A stretch of 64,000 nucleotides of DNA from Selaginella moellendorffii (GCF_000143415.4 NW_003314342.1:747087-811086); one strand, 5' to 3'; shown: positions 35,451 through 48,554, counted from the stretch's first letter. The notes: generated from the letters alone by a model not told the origin. Made by a program: numbers and translations.

Positions 35451-35850
35451 GATAAATTAATGTTGAATACCAAGGGTGTATTTTTTATTTCCTCAGTATA
35501 TTTAGCGGTAAAAGGAAACTTCAAAGGCAATTATTCCCTTTTTAAAGTTTAAAGGTTAAATTAAATCTCAATGATTTAAATTATAAAAATGTTAATAACT
35601 TTTGAAGGGGTTTTATGACATTCAATTATTCACTGAATTTACAATGTTTGAATTTTGGTAAAGGTTGGCAACAACCTCAAATAGAATTGGCTGAAAACTA
35701 AAAATCCCATACTAGAAGGTTTCTAGAAGGATACATGTTTTTTGCAGCGCCCAATACCACAGGGTGGGTATTTATAATTACCTACCTACTCCTCACTCCC
35801 TAGCACCTTGAAGCTCTAAAGTCCTTGGCAAGAGTTGCTCTCAATGCATC
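35451..35850. other. Spacer, no recognisable feature
   Basis: AT-rich at first, then mixed. No coding frame was recognised. Confidence 0.4.
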
Positions 35851-37540
35851 CTCAAGATATACCAGCCATGATGTCAATGTTGGATAGGCTAACAAGGAAT
35901 AATAGTGAACTGCTTTCATAGGCGGTTGTATGTCATACAATCAAGAGCATGTGACTTAGGCAGTGTTACAGACTTTGCAATGACAGAGATGACGAGGGAG
36001 TCAATTTCAACATGAAGCTAGTGATTACCACACCAAACTTGTAACATGCTTATGGCGAGGCATGATGATAAACATGCGGATCCATGCCAAGAGGATTAAA
36101 CAGTTTTTCACTTTTTGGCATATTTGACAGATCCAACTGTTCTAGACAGCAGTTAGTGTTTGAAAGCTTGTGCCATCCACCAGCTGTAATTGTCTAGTGG
36201 GCTTTCAAGCACGGACTCAAGATCCAGGCCTACCTTTGCTATGAGATCTGTCCATCAGCCTCCATTACGCTCGTACATAAGACCAATGGAGTTGTCAATG
36301 GAGCTTAGTCTGAATGTTGTTGAGATGCCACTATGTCTTCGCATAATTGATTGTATGTTTCCATGCAAGGAGCTCCAAAGGCCATAATTCTGATTCGAAC
36401 AGGATAATTGGATATGACACATCTGCTGTGTGGAGCTCTGCGCAAATGAAGTGGTATTGGAGCTCTTCAACTTGACATCCATCATACCCAGCTGTGACCT
36501 CTTCTGTGTACAAGGGGACAGTGAATACTTTGGCACTACAGTTTGTGGCACAATCCAACTAGAGTGCAATGTAGGCACTGCCTACAATCACCGTTCCAGG
36601 GATTGATTTCGTGAATTATCCCGAGTATTTGTATTTGTCCACTTCTTCGACTCAGACTCCAAGGTAATAGCATGTGTTGTCCTCCATTGGCCAGCAGATT
36701 GTGTCTCTGTTAGATTAACTTCCATACATGTGGCCTCACAGAATTCACTTGGTGCATCCAGTGTTGAGGGTGCCACACATTGTGTCATCTACATAGCAAC
36801 ACATACAAACAAGAGTTGATATGACGCCAGTGTGTTTCCTAGGATCATGGCTTCTAGTGCATCAATGTATATTGCAAAGAGCTTAAGAGACAGAGGACAG
36901 CCTGCATCATCCGATATAGAGCTCAAGTACCACCCATAATGAGAGGAGTAAGCACCTGGATCTCAACGAGCTTTTGGATCTCAACGAGCTTTTGATAAGC
37001 AAGTCTCGTGGCATGTGATCAAAGCCTTGGCTAAATCCATATATCCGAGGTTGGTTACGCTTGTAACACATGCGTACAAGCAGGACTTGGAGCATGAGTA
37101 GCTGATCCATACATGAATAGTGCTGGTGAAAGCCTGCCTGTCCATGAGCATCCAATCATGAATTTCCACTCAATCGGAGTGTTGTTTTTCTACTATTCAG
37201 GAAAGAGCTTTGGAAAATAACCAATGTCCAATAGTTTGCCACATTGGCAGGATCCCCTGCTTTATACAAGGTGATGATTCTATTAGTTATCCAGGTCTAA
37301 AACCTTTCACTTTTGATTAGATAATGGGGGTGATAGAGGCCATCCGCCGGGGGCCCATGGCATGAAGCATCTCAACTGTAAAGCCATGCTGGTCTAGTGC
37401 CTTCTATGTATATGAATATAGTCTGCTCAGCTTGTTAAGGGGAGATGCCAGGCAAACCATCCCACTCCACCTCTAGGCTTTGAGTATAAGTGTGGAGATG
37501 TGCTTCCCAGTCCTCTAGCTTCGTTGTCTAGAGTCTCATG
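35851..37540 (-). pseudogene. Decayed LINE-type (non-LTR) reverse transcriptase
   Basis: Minus-strand fragments in order resemble a LINE reverse transcriptase: an AGFHQHYSCMDQLL stretch (about 37,090-37,150, compare the QxGF...T block), GFDHMPRDLL (about 37,010, compare SKAFDxVPR), GCPLSLKLFAIYIDALE (about 36,850-36,905) and YVDDTMCGT (about 36,765-36,795, the catalytic YxDD). Stops and shifts separate them. An 18-bp tandem repeat lies at about 36,957-36,993. No LTRs, endonuclease or poly-A tail were found. Confidence 0.65.
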
Positions 37541-37740
37541 GCCACCTCTCGAAAAATTCAGTATGCTTTCAGTATTCAGTATTCAGTTCTCTCCTTTACG
37601 CTGAGAATTCGTCTTCACAGTGGCTTGCGAGCCAGGAAGAAGTACATTGGAGTGAAGATCTCCTTCTCCAAACATTTTAGAAAAATTAAATACGCTGATA
37701 TAATTTATAATTCCCTTATAGCTTTAGATTTGTTAGATTT

Positions 37741-37773
<33 letters not shown>
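37741..37773. repeat. (TA)n microsatellite
   Basis: This uninterrupted TA dinucleotide run sits in an AT-rich spacer before the small secreted-protein gene. Confidence 0.9.
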
Positions 37774-37775
<2 letters not shown>

Positions 37776-37982
37776 ATTTATTTATTTAAAGATTCACATA
37801 TATGTACACATATGATATTTGCTAGTCCAATTTTGAACATAGTTGTTGTATTGCCCAAAGCCTTTAAAGCAAAAACTTTACAGCTTTTTTTTTTTTTTCG
37901 ATTTTGTACATAACAAAATTCACCTATATATTTATACTACATGTATTTAAACTCATCTATAATATCAATCTAGTTATTAAGG

Positions 37983-38279
37983 ATGAATAATTTTACTAAT
38001 TTTCTTTATATTGTTTTTCTTAGCTATTTATGCATTGTCGAAGCTAAAAAATGTGGGCAATCTTGCAAGACCCATGACGATTGTAACAGAAGGATTGCAT
38101 GTATGAACCATATATGTGATGATGATCCAGATTTACACACTCATATTTGTGGTGGTACACGAAAAAATGGACCACCTAGCACAGAAAGCCCAAATGTGCC
38201 AGAATTTTTTCCAGAATTTCCCCCTACGCATCCTCCTCCCCCTCCATCTTATAAAATGTATCCTCCACCTTCACCCTAG
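37983..38279 (+). CDS. Small secreted Cys-rich, Pro-tailed protein (98 aa)
   Basis: ATG 37,983 gives 98 residues: a signal peptide (MNNFTNFLYIVFLSYLCIVEA), a compact module with six cysteines (KKCGQSCKTHDDC...CMNHICDDDPDLHTHICGG), then a Pro-rich tail (FPPTHPPPPPS...YPPPSP). The C-DDPD-xxTH-C ending resembles a short N-terminal Cys module I associate with some ripening-related/kiwellin proteins, but no kiwellin barrel follows. It could equally be an orphan antimicrobial-type peptide. The flanks are very AT-rich, while codons stay open. The Pro-rich tail suggests cell-wall location. Confidence 0.6.
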   Translation: MNNFTNFLYIVFLSYLCIVEAKKCGQSCKTHDDCNRRIACMNHICDDDPDLHTHICGGTRKNGPPSTESPNVPEFFPEFPPTHPPPPPSYKMYPPPSP

Positions 38280-38779
38280 ATGAGTGAATTTCTTTTTAAT
38301 AAGCTATAAATCTAATAAATAAATAAACTGTGTAATTTATATTTACCTTAAGAATAAATTGAAAATAAATAGGCAAGAAAATCAAGAATTTACACTGAAT
38401 AATTTTGTATTAATCATTAGAAATTAAAGCAGATGGAGATATCCTAACTCCAAATCAGATGGGTTCTAATAACCTTTAAAAACAGTTATCTCAATTGATC
38501 TATTAGGACTTTAAACAAATTTTTTATTTAAACAGGATTTTCTATTGTTGTACCACCTTGCGCATGAACTGACGATGTCCTGGTTTCCAAGAGATAACGA
38601 TAACAAGCGAGAGGGCTCTACAGTTGATTGAGGGGAAATCGTACTTATTCCTTGACGGAGAAAAGAGCTACTAAAAGCTACGATTGTGCTTATACACACA
38701 CAAGAGAGAGTTCCACCAAGTAAATCCACCCTCACCTCACGATCTTTGGAAGAAACCTTGGGTCTCAACTTTTTCTTTC
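38280..38779. other. Spacer between two convergent genes
   Basis: It holds the 3' flanks of the small Cys-rich gene (plus) and of the aquaporin (minus). No further gene was seen. Confidence 0.5.
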
Positions 38780-40088
38780 TTAGTGGAAAGGAATGGCACG
38801 AATGACGAACTGGTGGTAGAAGGCTGCAAGGGCTGCTCCAATCAGAGGACCGACCCAGAAGATCCACTGCTTACACACAGACGATGCACCAACAAGTTAG
38901 AACTTAAAAGAAGAGCGAAAAATTCAAAGAGTAAAGTGATCTTACATGATCATCCCAGGCCTGGTCGCCATTGTAGATGACAGCCGAGCCGAGACTTCGC
39001 GCTGGGTTGATGCCCGTGCCAGTGATGGGGATCGTGGCAAGGTGGACGAGGAACACCGCAAACCCGATTGGAAGTGGAGCCAAAAGCTGTAGAAATCGCC
39101 AAAGTTTGTGAGCTTGGAACATATCTTAAATCTATCCATGAGGAGGAGAAGAGATAAGGAGAAGATAAGAGGAAGTACAGCAAGAAAAACTAGGAAAACC
39201 ACACAAGAAGATAAGAAGAAGAAAAGTAAAACTTCATGAGAGGGGGGAATCAACCAAAGCTTTGGATGGAAGGAGAAACGTACCGGGACATGGGAGTCTC
39301 TGGCACTTCTCTTGGCATCAGTGGCGGAGAAGACGGTGTAGACGAGAACGAAGGTACCAACAATCTCAGCTCCAAGACCATCTCCAATGGTGTAGCCGTG
39401 GTGGACATAGTTGGCTCCTCCTCCCGCGGCGTTAAACTTTGCCTTCTGGAAGCCTTTGACGACTCCAGCCCCGCAAATCGCCCCCAGGCACTGCGCAACC
39501 ATGTAGAGCAGCGTTCGAGGCAGCGACACCTTCCGAGCCAGGAAGAGGCCGAAAGTCACCGCGGGATTGATGTGTCCACCTGAGAAAAACAAAACATGTC
39601 AAGCTTTTAGCTATGGTTTCCAGTCTCGCACGAAAACTTTCGCTGGAACACTAGAACTCGCGAAACTTTAGCTAGAACAGCACCAAAGTTTCGGGACAAC
39701 ACCACACCCGAGGTAAAGTTTCGCAAGAACACTTTAGCTCGAACACCAAAAAACTCATCTTGGTACCTGAGATTCCGGCAGTGCAGTAGACGAGAGCAAA
39801 GATCATGCCTCCAAAAGCCCACGCGATGCCCTGGATGCCCACTCCAAGGCAGCTGGTGCGATCGACATTTCCCACAACCGTGAGAATAGTGATGTAGAGA
39901 AAGAGGAAAGTGGCGAAGAACTCGGCTATGCCGGCGCGCCAGAAGGACCACGAGGAGAACTCGGACGGCTCGATGAGGCGCGTCGGGGGCGGCTCCACAT
40001 AATCCTTCTCGGCCTGCGCCGAGGTTCCCAGCTCGCGCTCGGGGTACTTGGCCACACCAACATGGACGTCTTCCCTGTTACCCTCCAT
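38780..40088 (-). CDS. PIP1: Plasma-membrane aquaporin, PIP1 type
   Basis: It is a water (and possibly CO2) channel of the plasma membrane. Exons 40,088-39,767, 39,579-39,284, 39,086-38,946 and 38,869-38,780 join in frame to 282 residues, the usual PIP length. Both pore motifs are present: [11 protein letters not shown] and [11 protein letters not shown]. Selectivity-filter residues fit a water-specific PIP (His in FLVHLAT, Thr and Arg around TGTGINPAR). Loop B has the ARKVS phosphorylation context and loop D the [12 protein letters not shown] gating stretch. The long N-terminus and the short C-terminus ending VIRAIPFH point to PIP1 rather than PIP2. ATG 40,088 is used because it gives the normal PIP1 start; an in-frame ATG at 40,145 is less likely. 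Confidence 0.93.
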
Positions 40089-40457
40089 AGACGATGATCG
40101 ATCCACCCAAGAGCTCTGGAGCAAGGAGAAAGAACTCTCGGACAAGCAAGAACTTCGAAGAGCTCCTCAAGACACCCGAGAGCTTAGAAGCGTCTGGAGA
40201 AAAGAAGAGAGATAAGGAAAGATACTGGTCGTAATCCTACTTACGCAAAGCAAAGCAAAGCGTCTTTCTTTTAACGTAGAGGGAGAGGTCCCACTGTCCT
40301 ATAGTGTTTCTTCCACAGTGTCTACTCCTCCATAGCCAAAAGCTCTCTTTTCTTTCTCTTTGCTTGGATGATCGTCTTGATGATAGCTCTCGCTACTTTT
40401 TCTTCTAGAGGACCACTAACTTTGCTTGGTACCACTAGAACTGGCCGAAAGGGAAAT

Positions 40458-40465
40458 CTTATATA
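40458..40465 (-). promoter_or_regulatory. PIP1: Candidate TATA box of the aquaporin gene
   Basis: The minus strand reads TATATAAG about 370 bp before the ATG, which would imply a long 5' UTR. A G-box CACGTG lies further upstream at 40,983-40,988. Confidence 0.45.
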
Positions 40466-41173
40466 CAAACCCAAAGTGGGGGGACCAAGGAAGGCCAAGC
40501 ACACCGTCTTTCTACTGTTTTTAGCTTGTTCTCTAGCGCGCGAAGAGAAAAAGAAAAAGGAAGAGAGGAAGCCACTACAGTGCTGGGTTTGGATCTATCC
40601 CTTTAGCCCTCTCGCCAGTAGCTCTGTAGAAGCCCAGAGCCATCAAAATCTCGCAATGGTCCACTCTCGCCGCCCCTCTCCTCCCATTCGTTAGACGGCC
40701 GTCTTTGTGTTTGGCATTTTAGCGTGATTACGCCCAAAAGCTTTAAATTCGAATCATAGAAACGAATATTCCACCACCCATCTCGACCGTTGCTGGCTAA
40801 CGGCCCGCATTTCTCGACAAGATGGGTTCCAGCTGGCCCGCCACCGGCCGTACGATCACTCCCAAAATTTCCTGGGGGCGTCGCGTCATGAGAGGGAAAT
40901 AAAATAAAAAAGTCACCGGGCCCCGCCACATGTCGCCATCGTGGCCCACTCGTACGTATATATCCGTTCAGCAAAATTGCAGCACGTGGCACAGCTGTGG
41001 CGCTCGCACCGTCCAACCAATGGCGAGCCTCCAGCGCTGCGAATATCCTATCCCACGGGCCTGGAAGATGCCAACCGCTGTTCAGCTGACCTCCTACTGT
41101 TATATATGTACAGTCTTGTCTTCTTCTTCTGTACACGCGCGGCGAGCGAGCAATGCGAATAATCCCAGCTTCG
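40466..41173. other. Intergenic region between aquaporin promoter and helicase 3' end
   Basis: About 700 bp hold the distal aquaporin promoter and the 3' flank of the helicase gene, both on the minus strand. A 237-residue minus-strand frame covers part of it but has no domain and is read as chance. Confidence 0.5.
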
Positions 41174-44100
41174 TCAGTTCTTCTCTCTCGGCTTCTTTGG
41201 CAAATCCGGTGGCCTCTTTGGAGGAGCGACGCTTCTGCTGGCCTGTCGAGATGATAGATCTGCGAGCTTAGAATCAGCGATGGATGGATCGCAAAAGAAA
41301 AAGAACAAGAAGCCATAGAAAACGAAGCGAACCTGGTCTCTTGGAGTCGAACAACGAGCCTGACAAGAGCGCAAGAACTTCTTCTCTGCCCTTCCTCTTG
41401 GTCTCATTCGCGTCGATGTGTTTCTTAGCTGGAGCCGATTGCTGCTGCTTTGATGAAGGAACGGGAGGCCTCTTGTCTTCGACTTTTTTCTGCCTCTGAT
41501 CTTCAACACTTTGCCTGTCGCGATTCTGTTCACACCTTTCAGGCCGAGTTTCCAAAACCGTGCTATCTACGGCTCGCCGGTCATCTCTCTGTCTGTTATC
41601 CTGCAAAACTTTGGCACCCCCCTCCGACTGGTTAGCCGACAGCCGTCTACTGGTACTTCCATACTCTCGATTGTCCAAACTTGCAGAAGCTCTTGCTTTC
41701 TTGTGGAGTTCCTGCTTGCAAGTGTCTGGAGCTTCGTCCAAAATCTTGATACCTCTCGGAGGTTTCGCCACTTCTTCACCTCTCTTCTGTTTCTTCTTGT
41801 CCCTGAAGCTTCCAGCTTGCTCTCCTGGTCTTTTCCTAGGGGACGTACCACCACCACCTTGCACCATCGGGTCCACGTCTCTGGTAACATTCTGGTCGCC
41901 CCGACTGTTAAATGCTTTGCTGTATGGCTTTTGTATTGGGTACACCGCCCCCCTTGACGTAGCATCTTCGAGTAGAGCAGCCCAAGCCCGATTGCTTCGA
42001 AGGGCCCTGGCACTACCGATTATCCACAAGGAGAACCTCGGACGAGTTAGCGCCACGTTCATCCGCCGGATATCCGCTACAAAGCCGATGCCTTTTGGTT
42101 CCAAAGAGGCCCGCACGGTAGAGAGAATGAGAATATCCACCTCCCGACCTTGAAAGCCATCGATGGTGTTGAACTCCAAAATCGATGAAATTTTCTCGCC
42201 GAAACGTTGGAAAGCCCGCTTCAGCATATTGAGCTGCTGCTTATAAGGAGTAATCACTCCTATGCGTCCAGGTTGGATCTCTTGAGGATACCTGCAGATC
42301 TCACTCATTATTTCTATCCATGCATGATACCACAAACGCAAATATACTTCGCTTGGAACCGTTCATAAAGCTTGACCGCGACGTCAACTTCGTCCACGTT
42401 TCCAACTGATGACCCGCCAGCCCTCTCCTGTCCATCGATGACGTCGAAGAAGGTGTATGGTCGAAAAAACCTGTGATAGGAAAACTTCAAGATGTGAAGA
42501 AGTTTAAATGTTTATCACCTATCCTTGTGAAAGCTTGAACGTCTCTTGTCCCCCAAAACGCTCGCTCCATCGACGAGCTGATTGTTATAAAAATACGAAG
42601 ATGGAAACTTTCGAATGTCCGGATGCATTCGGTACTGTAAAGCATCCCAAATTTAAGAAAATGTTGCAACGAAACATACCATGCCGAATTTTACCTGTGT
42701 ACTAAGCATCGTCACCGGATAGCCGTTCTTCTGGAAGCGTTCAAACATGCTGCGCTCGTAGCATACGCTGCTTGCCGCTTGTGATAAGACTGTTGCTGGA
42801 AGCTGCTTGGGATCTCCTACCTGATCATAAAACAAAAAAACTTGTTATTACAGGCAAGCAATGACAAAAACCAGTACCAGGACACATCTTCCGTGATTGC
42901 CTCCCAGAAACTGTAAGGGAATCAAACTTGCTGGTTCCAGCGCCTGTGTAAGAACAGAAAACACTTAGAGAACCCTGTCTGACTGCTTACTTTACCTGTC
43001 CAGCTTCGTCAATCACAACAGCATCGAAAAAGAGTTCAGTATCTTTTTCCGAGGTATCCATGCACGCAGCATATACATCTCCTCCACAGCCACCCAGTGT
43101 CGTCAACACAATGTCGGCGTCCCGGATGTTCTGGTTTTTCAGCTTTCTTCTCCTCTCCTTGCTGATCTCGAAAGTCTTTCTGGATTTACGAATATCCAGA
43201 TTAAGATCGTTCTTCTGCTGCTCCAACTGCGTCAGCTTTGCCATCAGCGAGTCGTCATGAACACCTTCAGACTTCCGACGAAGAATCTCATTTATCTTTT
43301 CTGTGACCTGTTCCAGCTTGGAAACCAGTTCCTGAGCAGAATCCTCCTGGCTAGTGTCGGCGTCCTCTTTGATGAGCGTGTCGATAAAAACCGGCACTGA
43401 ATCAGGATGCACCAGTCTTGCATTCCCAGTACGCACAAGTTTGGGCCTGTAAAGCTGGCCTGTTGAACTGTATATCTCACGAAGGCGACCAACTAGCTCG
43501 TCGACAGCTGCATTTGACTGTGCACAAACAAGAACCCTGGCCTTTGCCTTCGTCGGGGCAAGTTGATCACGTTCAATCTGCTTTGCATAAGCCATCGCTT
43601 GCCAGGAGCTAGCAACCGCTGCATGGTGGCTAAGTCTCTGATTTCCAGAAGTACGGCAAACGTCCTCGTTGCTTTCACGACTATGTAATAGTGCGCTGAC
43701 AATAGCAACTATAGTTCGGGTCTTTCCTGTACCTGCAAACACACATACGTTACACACAACCAAAAGAAAAACAAAGCTTTACTCACCTGGTGGCCCCTGA
43801 ATTAGAGAGATTTCGTGCTGATCTTTCCGGCTATCTCCTAAGCTGGCTTTTATAGCTGATAATTGACTCTCGTTGTAATCTTCTTTGAGCTTTCGCCACA
43901 GTTTCTCCGGTAGCGGAACAGGTCTACCTGAATGCTGATCAGACGCGGCGGGTGACAGTATAGATTCCAATAATGGCGAAGATGACAGTGCAGAGACGGC
44001 CTGAAATTCCCGAACTTGCGGCGTGATGTTCATGAGCCGAGTTATGTGCCATGTACTGCGAATGTGAAGCACGCTCTTTAACTTAAAAAGCTTCTCGTTG

Positions 44101-47100
44101 TTTGGAGGCAAGAAGAGCTTCGCACTGAAAACATCTTTATCTCGACGATCCACCTGTGTTTGCCGAAAGTGAGAAAAACAATGCAAAAGAGAACACGAAA
44201 GTACCTTTCCCAGTAGATGCACGCTTCCTGGGCATTCTAGAAAAGGCTTCTTGCTTATAAGCAGCAAATCGTTCTCAGTGCAAGCTGAAGATGCACCGAC
44301 TTTTCCAGCTTCTGACTTAAACCGTGCCACGTGAAGGTTGTCAACACGTTCCAAGCTCATAAGATGAACCATCCCCACTTTCTCTGTATCATCTGCGTTG
44401 AACTCGTCGCGAGCACGATGAAGTTGTGCTCGAAACTCCTCTATGAGTAGCGGCCGAAAGACTTCCATGTACTGCTCAGCGTTTCTAAAACTCAGGGGAA
44501 CCTTCACCAGGTCAGGCGGGTCTTCGTTGTCAGCGAACAGGTCCAGACTTAAGATCCGCATAAGCCACTCGTCCATCTTCGGTGGCGGAGGTTTTCCTGG
44601 ACGACGTTTGTTTCTTGCCAAAATTGAAGGTTTCAGCTGTGCATCGGGTACAGGCATGTCGATCTTCATCAGCTTCCGTCTCTCTTTTGGTGCTGTTGAC
44701 ATTAAAGGTGCACGCTGCTTCTTGGAAACCTCATCCTCACTAACGAGATCATTGAGAAGTTTGCTCATGTCGTCAGCATTTTTCGCTTCAGCTGGTAACA
44801 CCGGTTCAATCGGCCTTTGCTGCTTCCGCTCAGCAGGGCTAACTTGGTGCACCTGTTGTATAGCCTTAGCTTGCTTCTCCATCTCGACGGGCTTGGTTGG
44901 TGGTTCCATAGTCGTAAGGTGCTGCTCAGACATACGCAAGGACAAAGATAGATCATGCTGGCGCAAACGGCTGAACTTTACCTGCGGTTGCGAAGCGAGC
45001 TTGTTCAAGTTTTTGCCCAAAAGGTTCCGGATATCCATCTCTCCGTGACTTTGACGAGGCTCATACTGCTTTTGTTTGTTTAAGTCCTCTCTTCTATGCA
45101 GAGTTTGGCTTGCCACCTTTCGTACCGCAGGCCTTTTATGTTGACGTCCTGAAGGCCCTGGTTCAGCTTGGACATCGGGCCCCTTCTTAGAAACAAGCGG
45201 CTTTGCCTCCTCATCGCTACTGAGAAGTACAACTTCCGCCCCTGCCTTCGTATCGGACTTCAGATTTTCGAGTTCATGCGCATTGGATGAAAACAATAAG
45301 AGTAGCCTCTCCCTCTCCTCGTTCTCTAGCACAGAGCCTGGAAACGAAGAAAAATGTCAGAATGTTGGATAGCTTGAGTACAGAAAAATAAAACCTGGTT
45401 GTAGTAACTCTTTAATTTCTTTACTCTGAGATACTCCCCCACGAGCTAGATCTTCTAGTATAGATACAAGTGCCTCGATATAACGCCTGCGAATGCTGGG
45501 AAAAGGTGTGCTGCTCCATGCAAGAAGACTTCGGAACCAGGAAGGACTGTCCATATTAGAGCTTACATTCCACAGCTTCAGTTCAGCCGACGGTATCGTG
45601 TACTTGAAAACTAGTGGAAGCAGATCGAATAAACGAGAGCAACTTGCCTAAGAAAACACATGAACAATATATGTTGTGAAAAGGCCGGATTACCTCGTAT
45701 CCAGTGACTGGGAGACATTGTTGTCCGTGAATGATGGCGTTTACTAGTGATGGCCACAGCAAAGCAGAGAGCTTCCGAGAAAATACTTGCGAGCCAAAAC
45801 TAAGAAACCTTGTCCCAAGAAAATAAACGTGTTGTCGCGACGAACAATGTCCATAAGGCTCAACGCTTAACTGCAAAAATTGATCAGGACTCGTGACAAA
45901 ATCTTACGGAATAAACTTACAAACTTGACAGCATGACTGAATCCGCGAATAATGTAGTCTAGCGCTTCCTCACTTTTGCAAAAGAAATGAATCACAGAAT
46001 CAAGGCCGTTATCCTTGGACAACTGTTGAAGTATATCTTTGGCCACCATACGCAAATCCTAAAGAGATTAATGAGAAGAAACTCAGACAGGCAACTAGAT
46101 CTTACCACAGATGAGTTCATTAGCAGCAAAATAAAGCACTCGGCCATCGTCGGCTCCCATTGCCAGTCAACGAAAATTCCATCAGCCCGGAATTTATGTC
46201 CAAACGAATCTGTGCATCTACAGACAAATATCAAAAAATTAAAAAGCGTGACAAATTGAGCCTAAATACCTTTTGAAGACATTGCTCAACATCCGGAAAT
46301 TACTGCTAGCTTTCATGGCATTAAGACATCCTTTACCATCGCTCCCATCATCACACCCCGTCGGAATTTGCCAGTGCAGTGAAGCAGAGAAAGCTGCAGA
46401 ACCTGTTGTAGCCGCCACACTGACTTCAAAAATGGATAAACGTGAAGCTGCCCAGAGAAAAGCCTTCAAGAGCGAAGATGAAAAAACGGAAGGCGCTGTA
46501 GTTTCCAACGCTCCAATCCATACAAGAGGGACGCAGTACCAGTTATCACTTTCTGATTCAACTTGTTGAATGAAGCTCTGCCACGAAAATCCTTCCGCGC
46601 CCGCGTCTTCTTCTTTCGACGGCCGTACTTTGCAATACAAAGCGGATAAGGCAGCAGCATCCGCAACGAGTAAAATACCGGTAAGGTTTAGAGCAGATTG
46701 ACGATATTGCAGAGGTAGCTCAGTGTCCTTAATAGATGCTAGTAACGAAGGACCCCTGCGACGAAGGGACGAAGGTCAAAACGAAGAAATCGAAAGAAAA
46801 AAAAAAGGTACCAGAAATGTGCACAATCAAACGGAGGCAAAGGTGGCTCCATCTTGTAACTCCGTGCCACAATATCGAATGCAACCTGTCATTACTTGAG
46901 AATGATAAAGTAAGAAAACACGTCGATTTTCGAACCTTTGAGCTAAGTTTCTTGGTCAACGGGCTAAAGTTGCTGCTAAATGGCACTTGTTGAAGAAGAA
47001 AATAGAGAAGATACCGCCGTTGCCTTTCATACTGTCCGTCTTGAAGGGCCTCTAAAGACTGAATTTCCCTTGCTATTAAAAAGGTTGGGGGATTTAGAAA

Positions 47101-48474
47101 GGCAACAGTACCTGTAGGAAGAACTCAAAAATATCAAAAACTTCCTTGTGGATTTTTTCATCTTTAACATGAAAGCACTGGCTGAGAAGAGTGTTCCGCA
47201 ATACGGAAGGAGTAAAAGAGCTTTTTAGCCACAGTTTCAATCCTGGACACAGAGGTTATCACAAGAACAAAACCACAGAATGTTTGTACCGAGAACTTTC
47301 AGGAGTGTTTTAAGGCAGCAGAGGGCGTTCCAGAAAACGGTGCTGCCACTTTCACTCACGTAGTTGAGAACGACACCGAGGAATAATGGATAACGTTCCA
47401 TGATACCGTCTTCAATCGCGGGTGCTTCGAGGCGATGCAATCTATCTTGACAGAGAGAAATGAATGAAACAGTTAACAATGATCATGAGACAAAGTTCAA
47501 CTTACATGCTCTTTAGCCCCTGCCACAGAGACTCAAAGGTCACTCCCACGATGGCATTTACAGGTGATGGTGATTCCAGAAACTTCATACGTTTTTCGAG
47601 GAGTGGCTGAACAACTTCCAGTTCTTCGGCGTTTTTGAAGGGTTCCAGTGTCGTCGCAAGGTTATAGGCGACTCCTCGTACCACTTGGCTGCTGTGAAAT
47701 AGTAGCGCACACAAGCCCTGAGAAGAGCGTAAGTTGAAAGAACTAGAAAAAAACACAGTGCCGGATACTCTCACATACCGGATACTTTCTGTCCGTGGCG
47801 AATTGGAGCTCGTGAGTGTCGGAGACGTAGCGCATGAACTGGACAAGACCTTCGTTCAGGTCGGAGTCATCGAGAAGCTCAGGATACATAAAAAGCTGCA
47901 AAAGAAAGAGTAAGAAAAGAAGAACAGGGACAAAGAATGAAAAGTTCACCTCGTAGAGGAGACATGAAACGCTTCGTTCATCACCGGTCTTAACAGAGCT
48001 TTGCATGGACGATATCACTCTCTGCTTGTCAAGTGTCAGCAACACGGCAAGGATCGGCTTGACGACGGCGTCCATGTACTCATTCCGATAGTGTTCTTTC
48101 ACCTGGTAGTACTGGACGACGCAGCTCGTGCAAACACTGAGCTCGGAAGAAAGCCTCTTCCAGAGCACTTTGATCGAGAGATTTTCATCCGCGCTCTTGA
48201 AATATGCGTGAAACGTCTCGAGCAGCGGCATCGCGACGTCCCGGTGATGGCACCAGCAATGACGATCCGCCGGGAGCTTCTTGAGGAACTCAAACGCATC
48301 GGCGAACCTGAGGCGATTTCAATGGGGGAGTGAAAGGGGCCGCATTCTTCGACAAAATCACACGCCCTACCAGGATTCCTTGAGGCGCCGGTACCGATCG
48401 TCATCCTCCTCCTCCTCGATCGTCTTCCAGCGCTTTAGCAGCTCGGCCTCCCGCGCTCCATCCCCTCCTCTCAT
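41174..48474 (-). CDS. SEN1/senataxin-type superfamily 1 RNA/DNA helicase
   Basis: It is a large nuclear helicase of the Sen1 family, whose members resolve RNA:DNA hybrids and act in transcription termination. Exon 1 is 48,474-48,371 and exon 2 48,307-47,950. The N-terminal half (to about 45,400) is helical, like the SEN1_N region. The helicase core is split by many short introns: 43,732-42,996 (Walker A GPPGTGKT across the intron; DEAGQ), 42,943-42,878, 42,820-42,695 (GDPKQLPATV), 42,634-42,519 (QYRMHP), 42,470-42,348, 42,291-41,333 (DGFQGREVDILILS, RRMNVALTRPR) and 41,259-41,174. An intron at about 44,206-44,152 interrupts the preceding large exon. The tail is basic and low-complexity, ending PKKPREKN. 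I traced most but not all N-terminal splice sites. Confidence 0.88.
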
Positions 48475-48554
48475 AGGACGGATTACTCGAGCCCTAAAAC
48501 CCTAAAGGTTTAACACGGAGTTTAATTCAATGGCATTTTAAACAAAACCACAGC
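48475..48554. promoter_or_regulatory. 80-bp gap between tRNA-editing gene stop and helicase ATG
   Basis: Both genes run leftward. A telo-box-like AAAACCCTAAA lies at 48,496-48,506 on the plus strand. The helicase's core promoter and 5' UTR and the upstream gene's 3' UTR must overlap here. Confidence 0.6.

Noticed and set aside
40603-41316. 237-residue minus-strand frame between aquaporin and helicase
   Set aside because: It overlaps the last helicase exons in another frame, lacks any motif, and is rich in the residues expected from GC-rich non-coding DNA.
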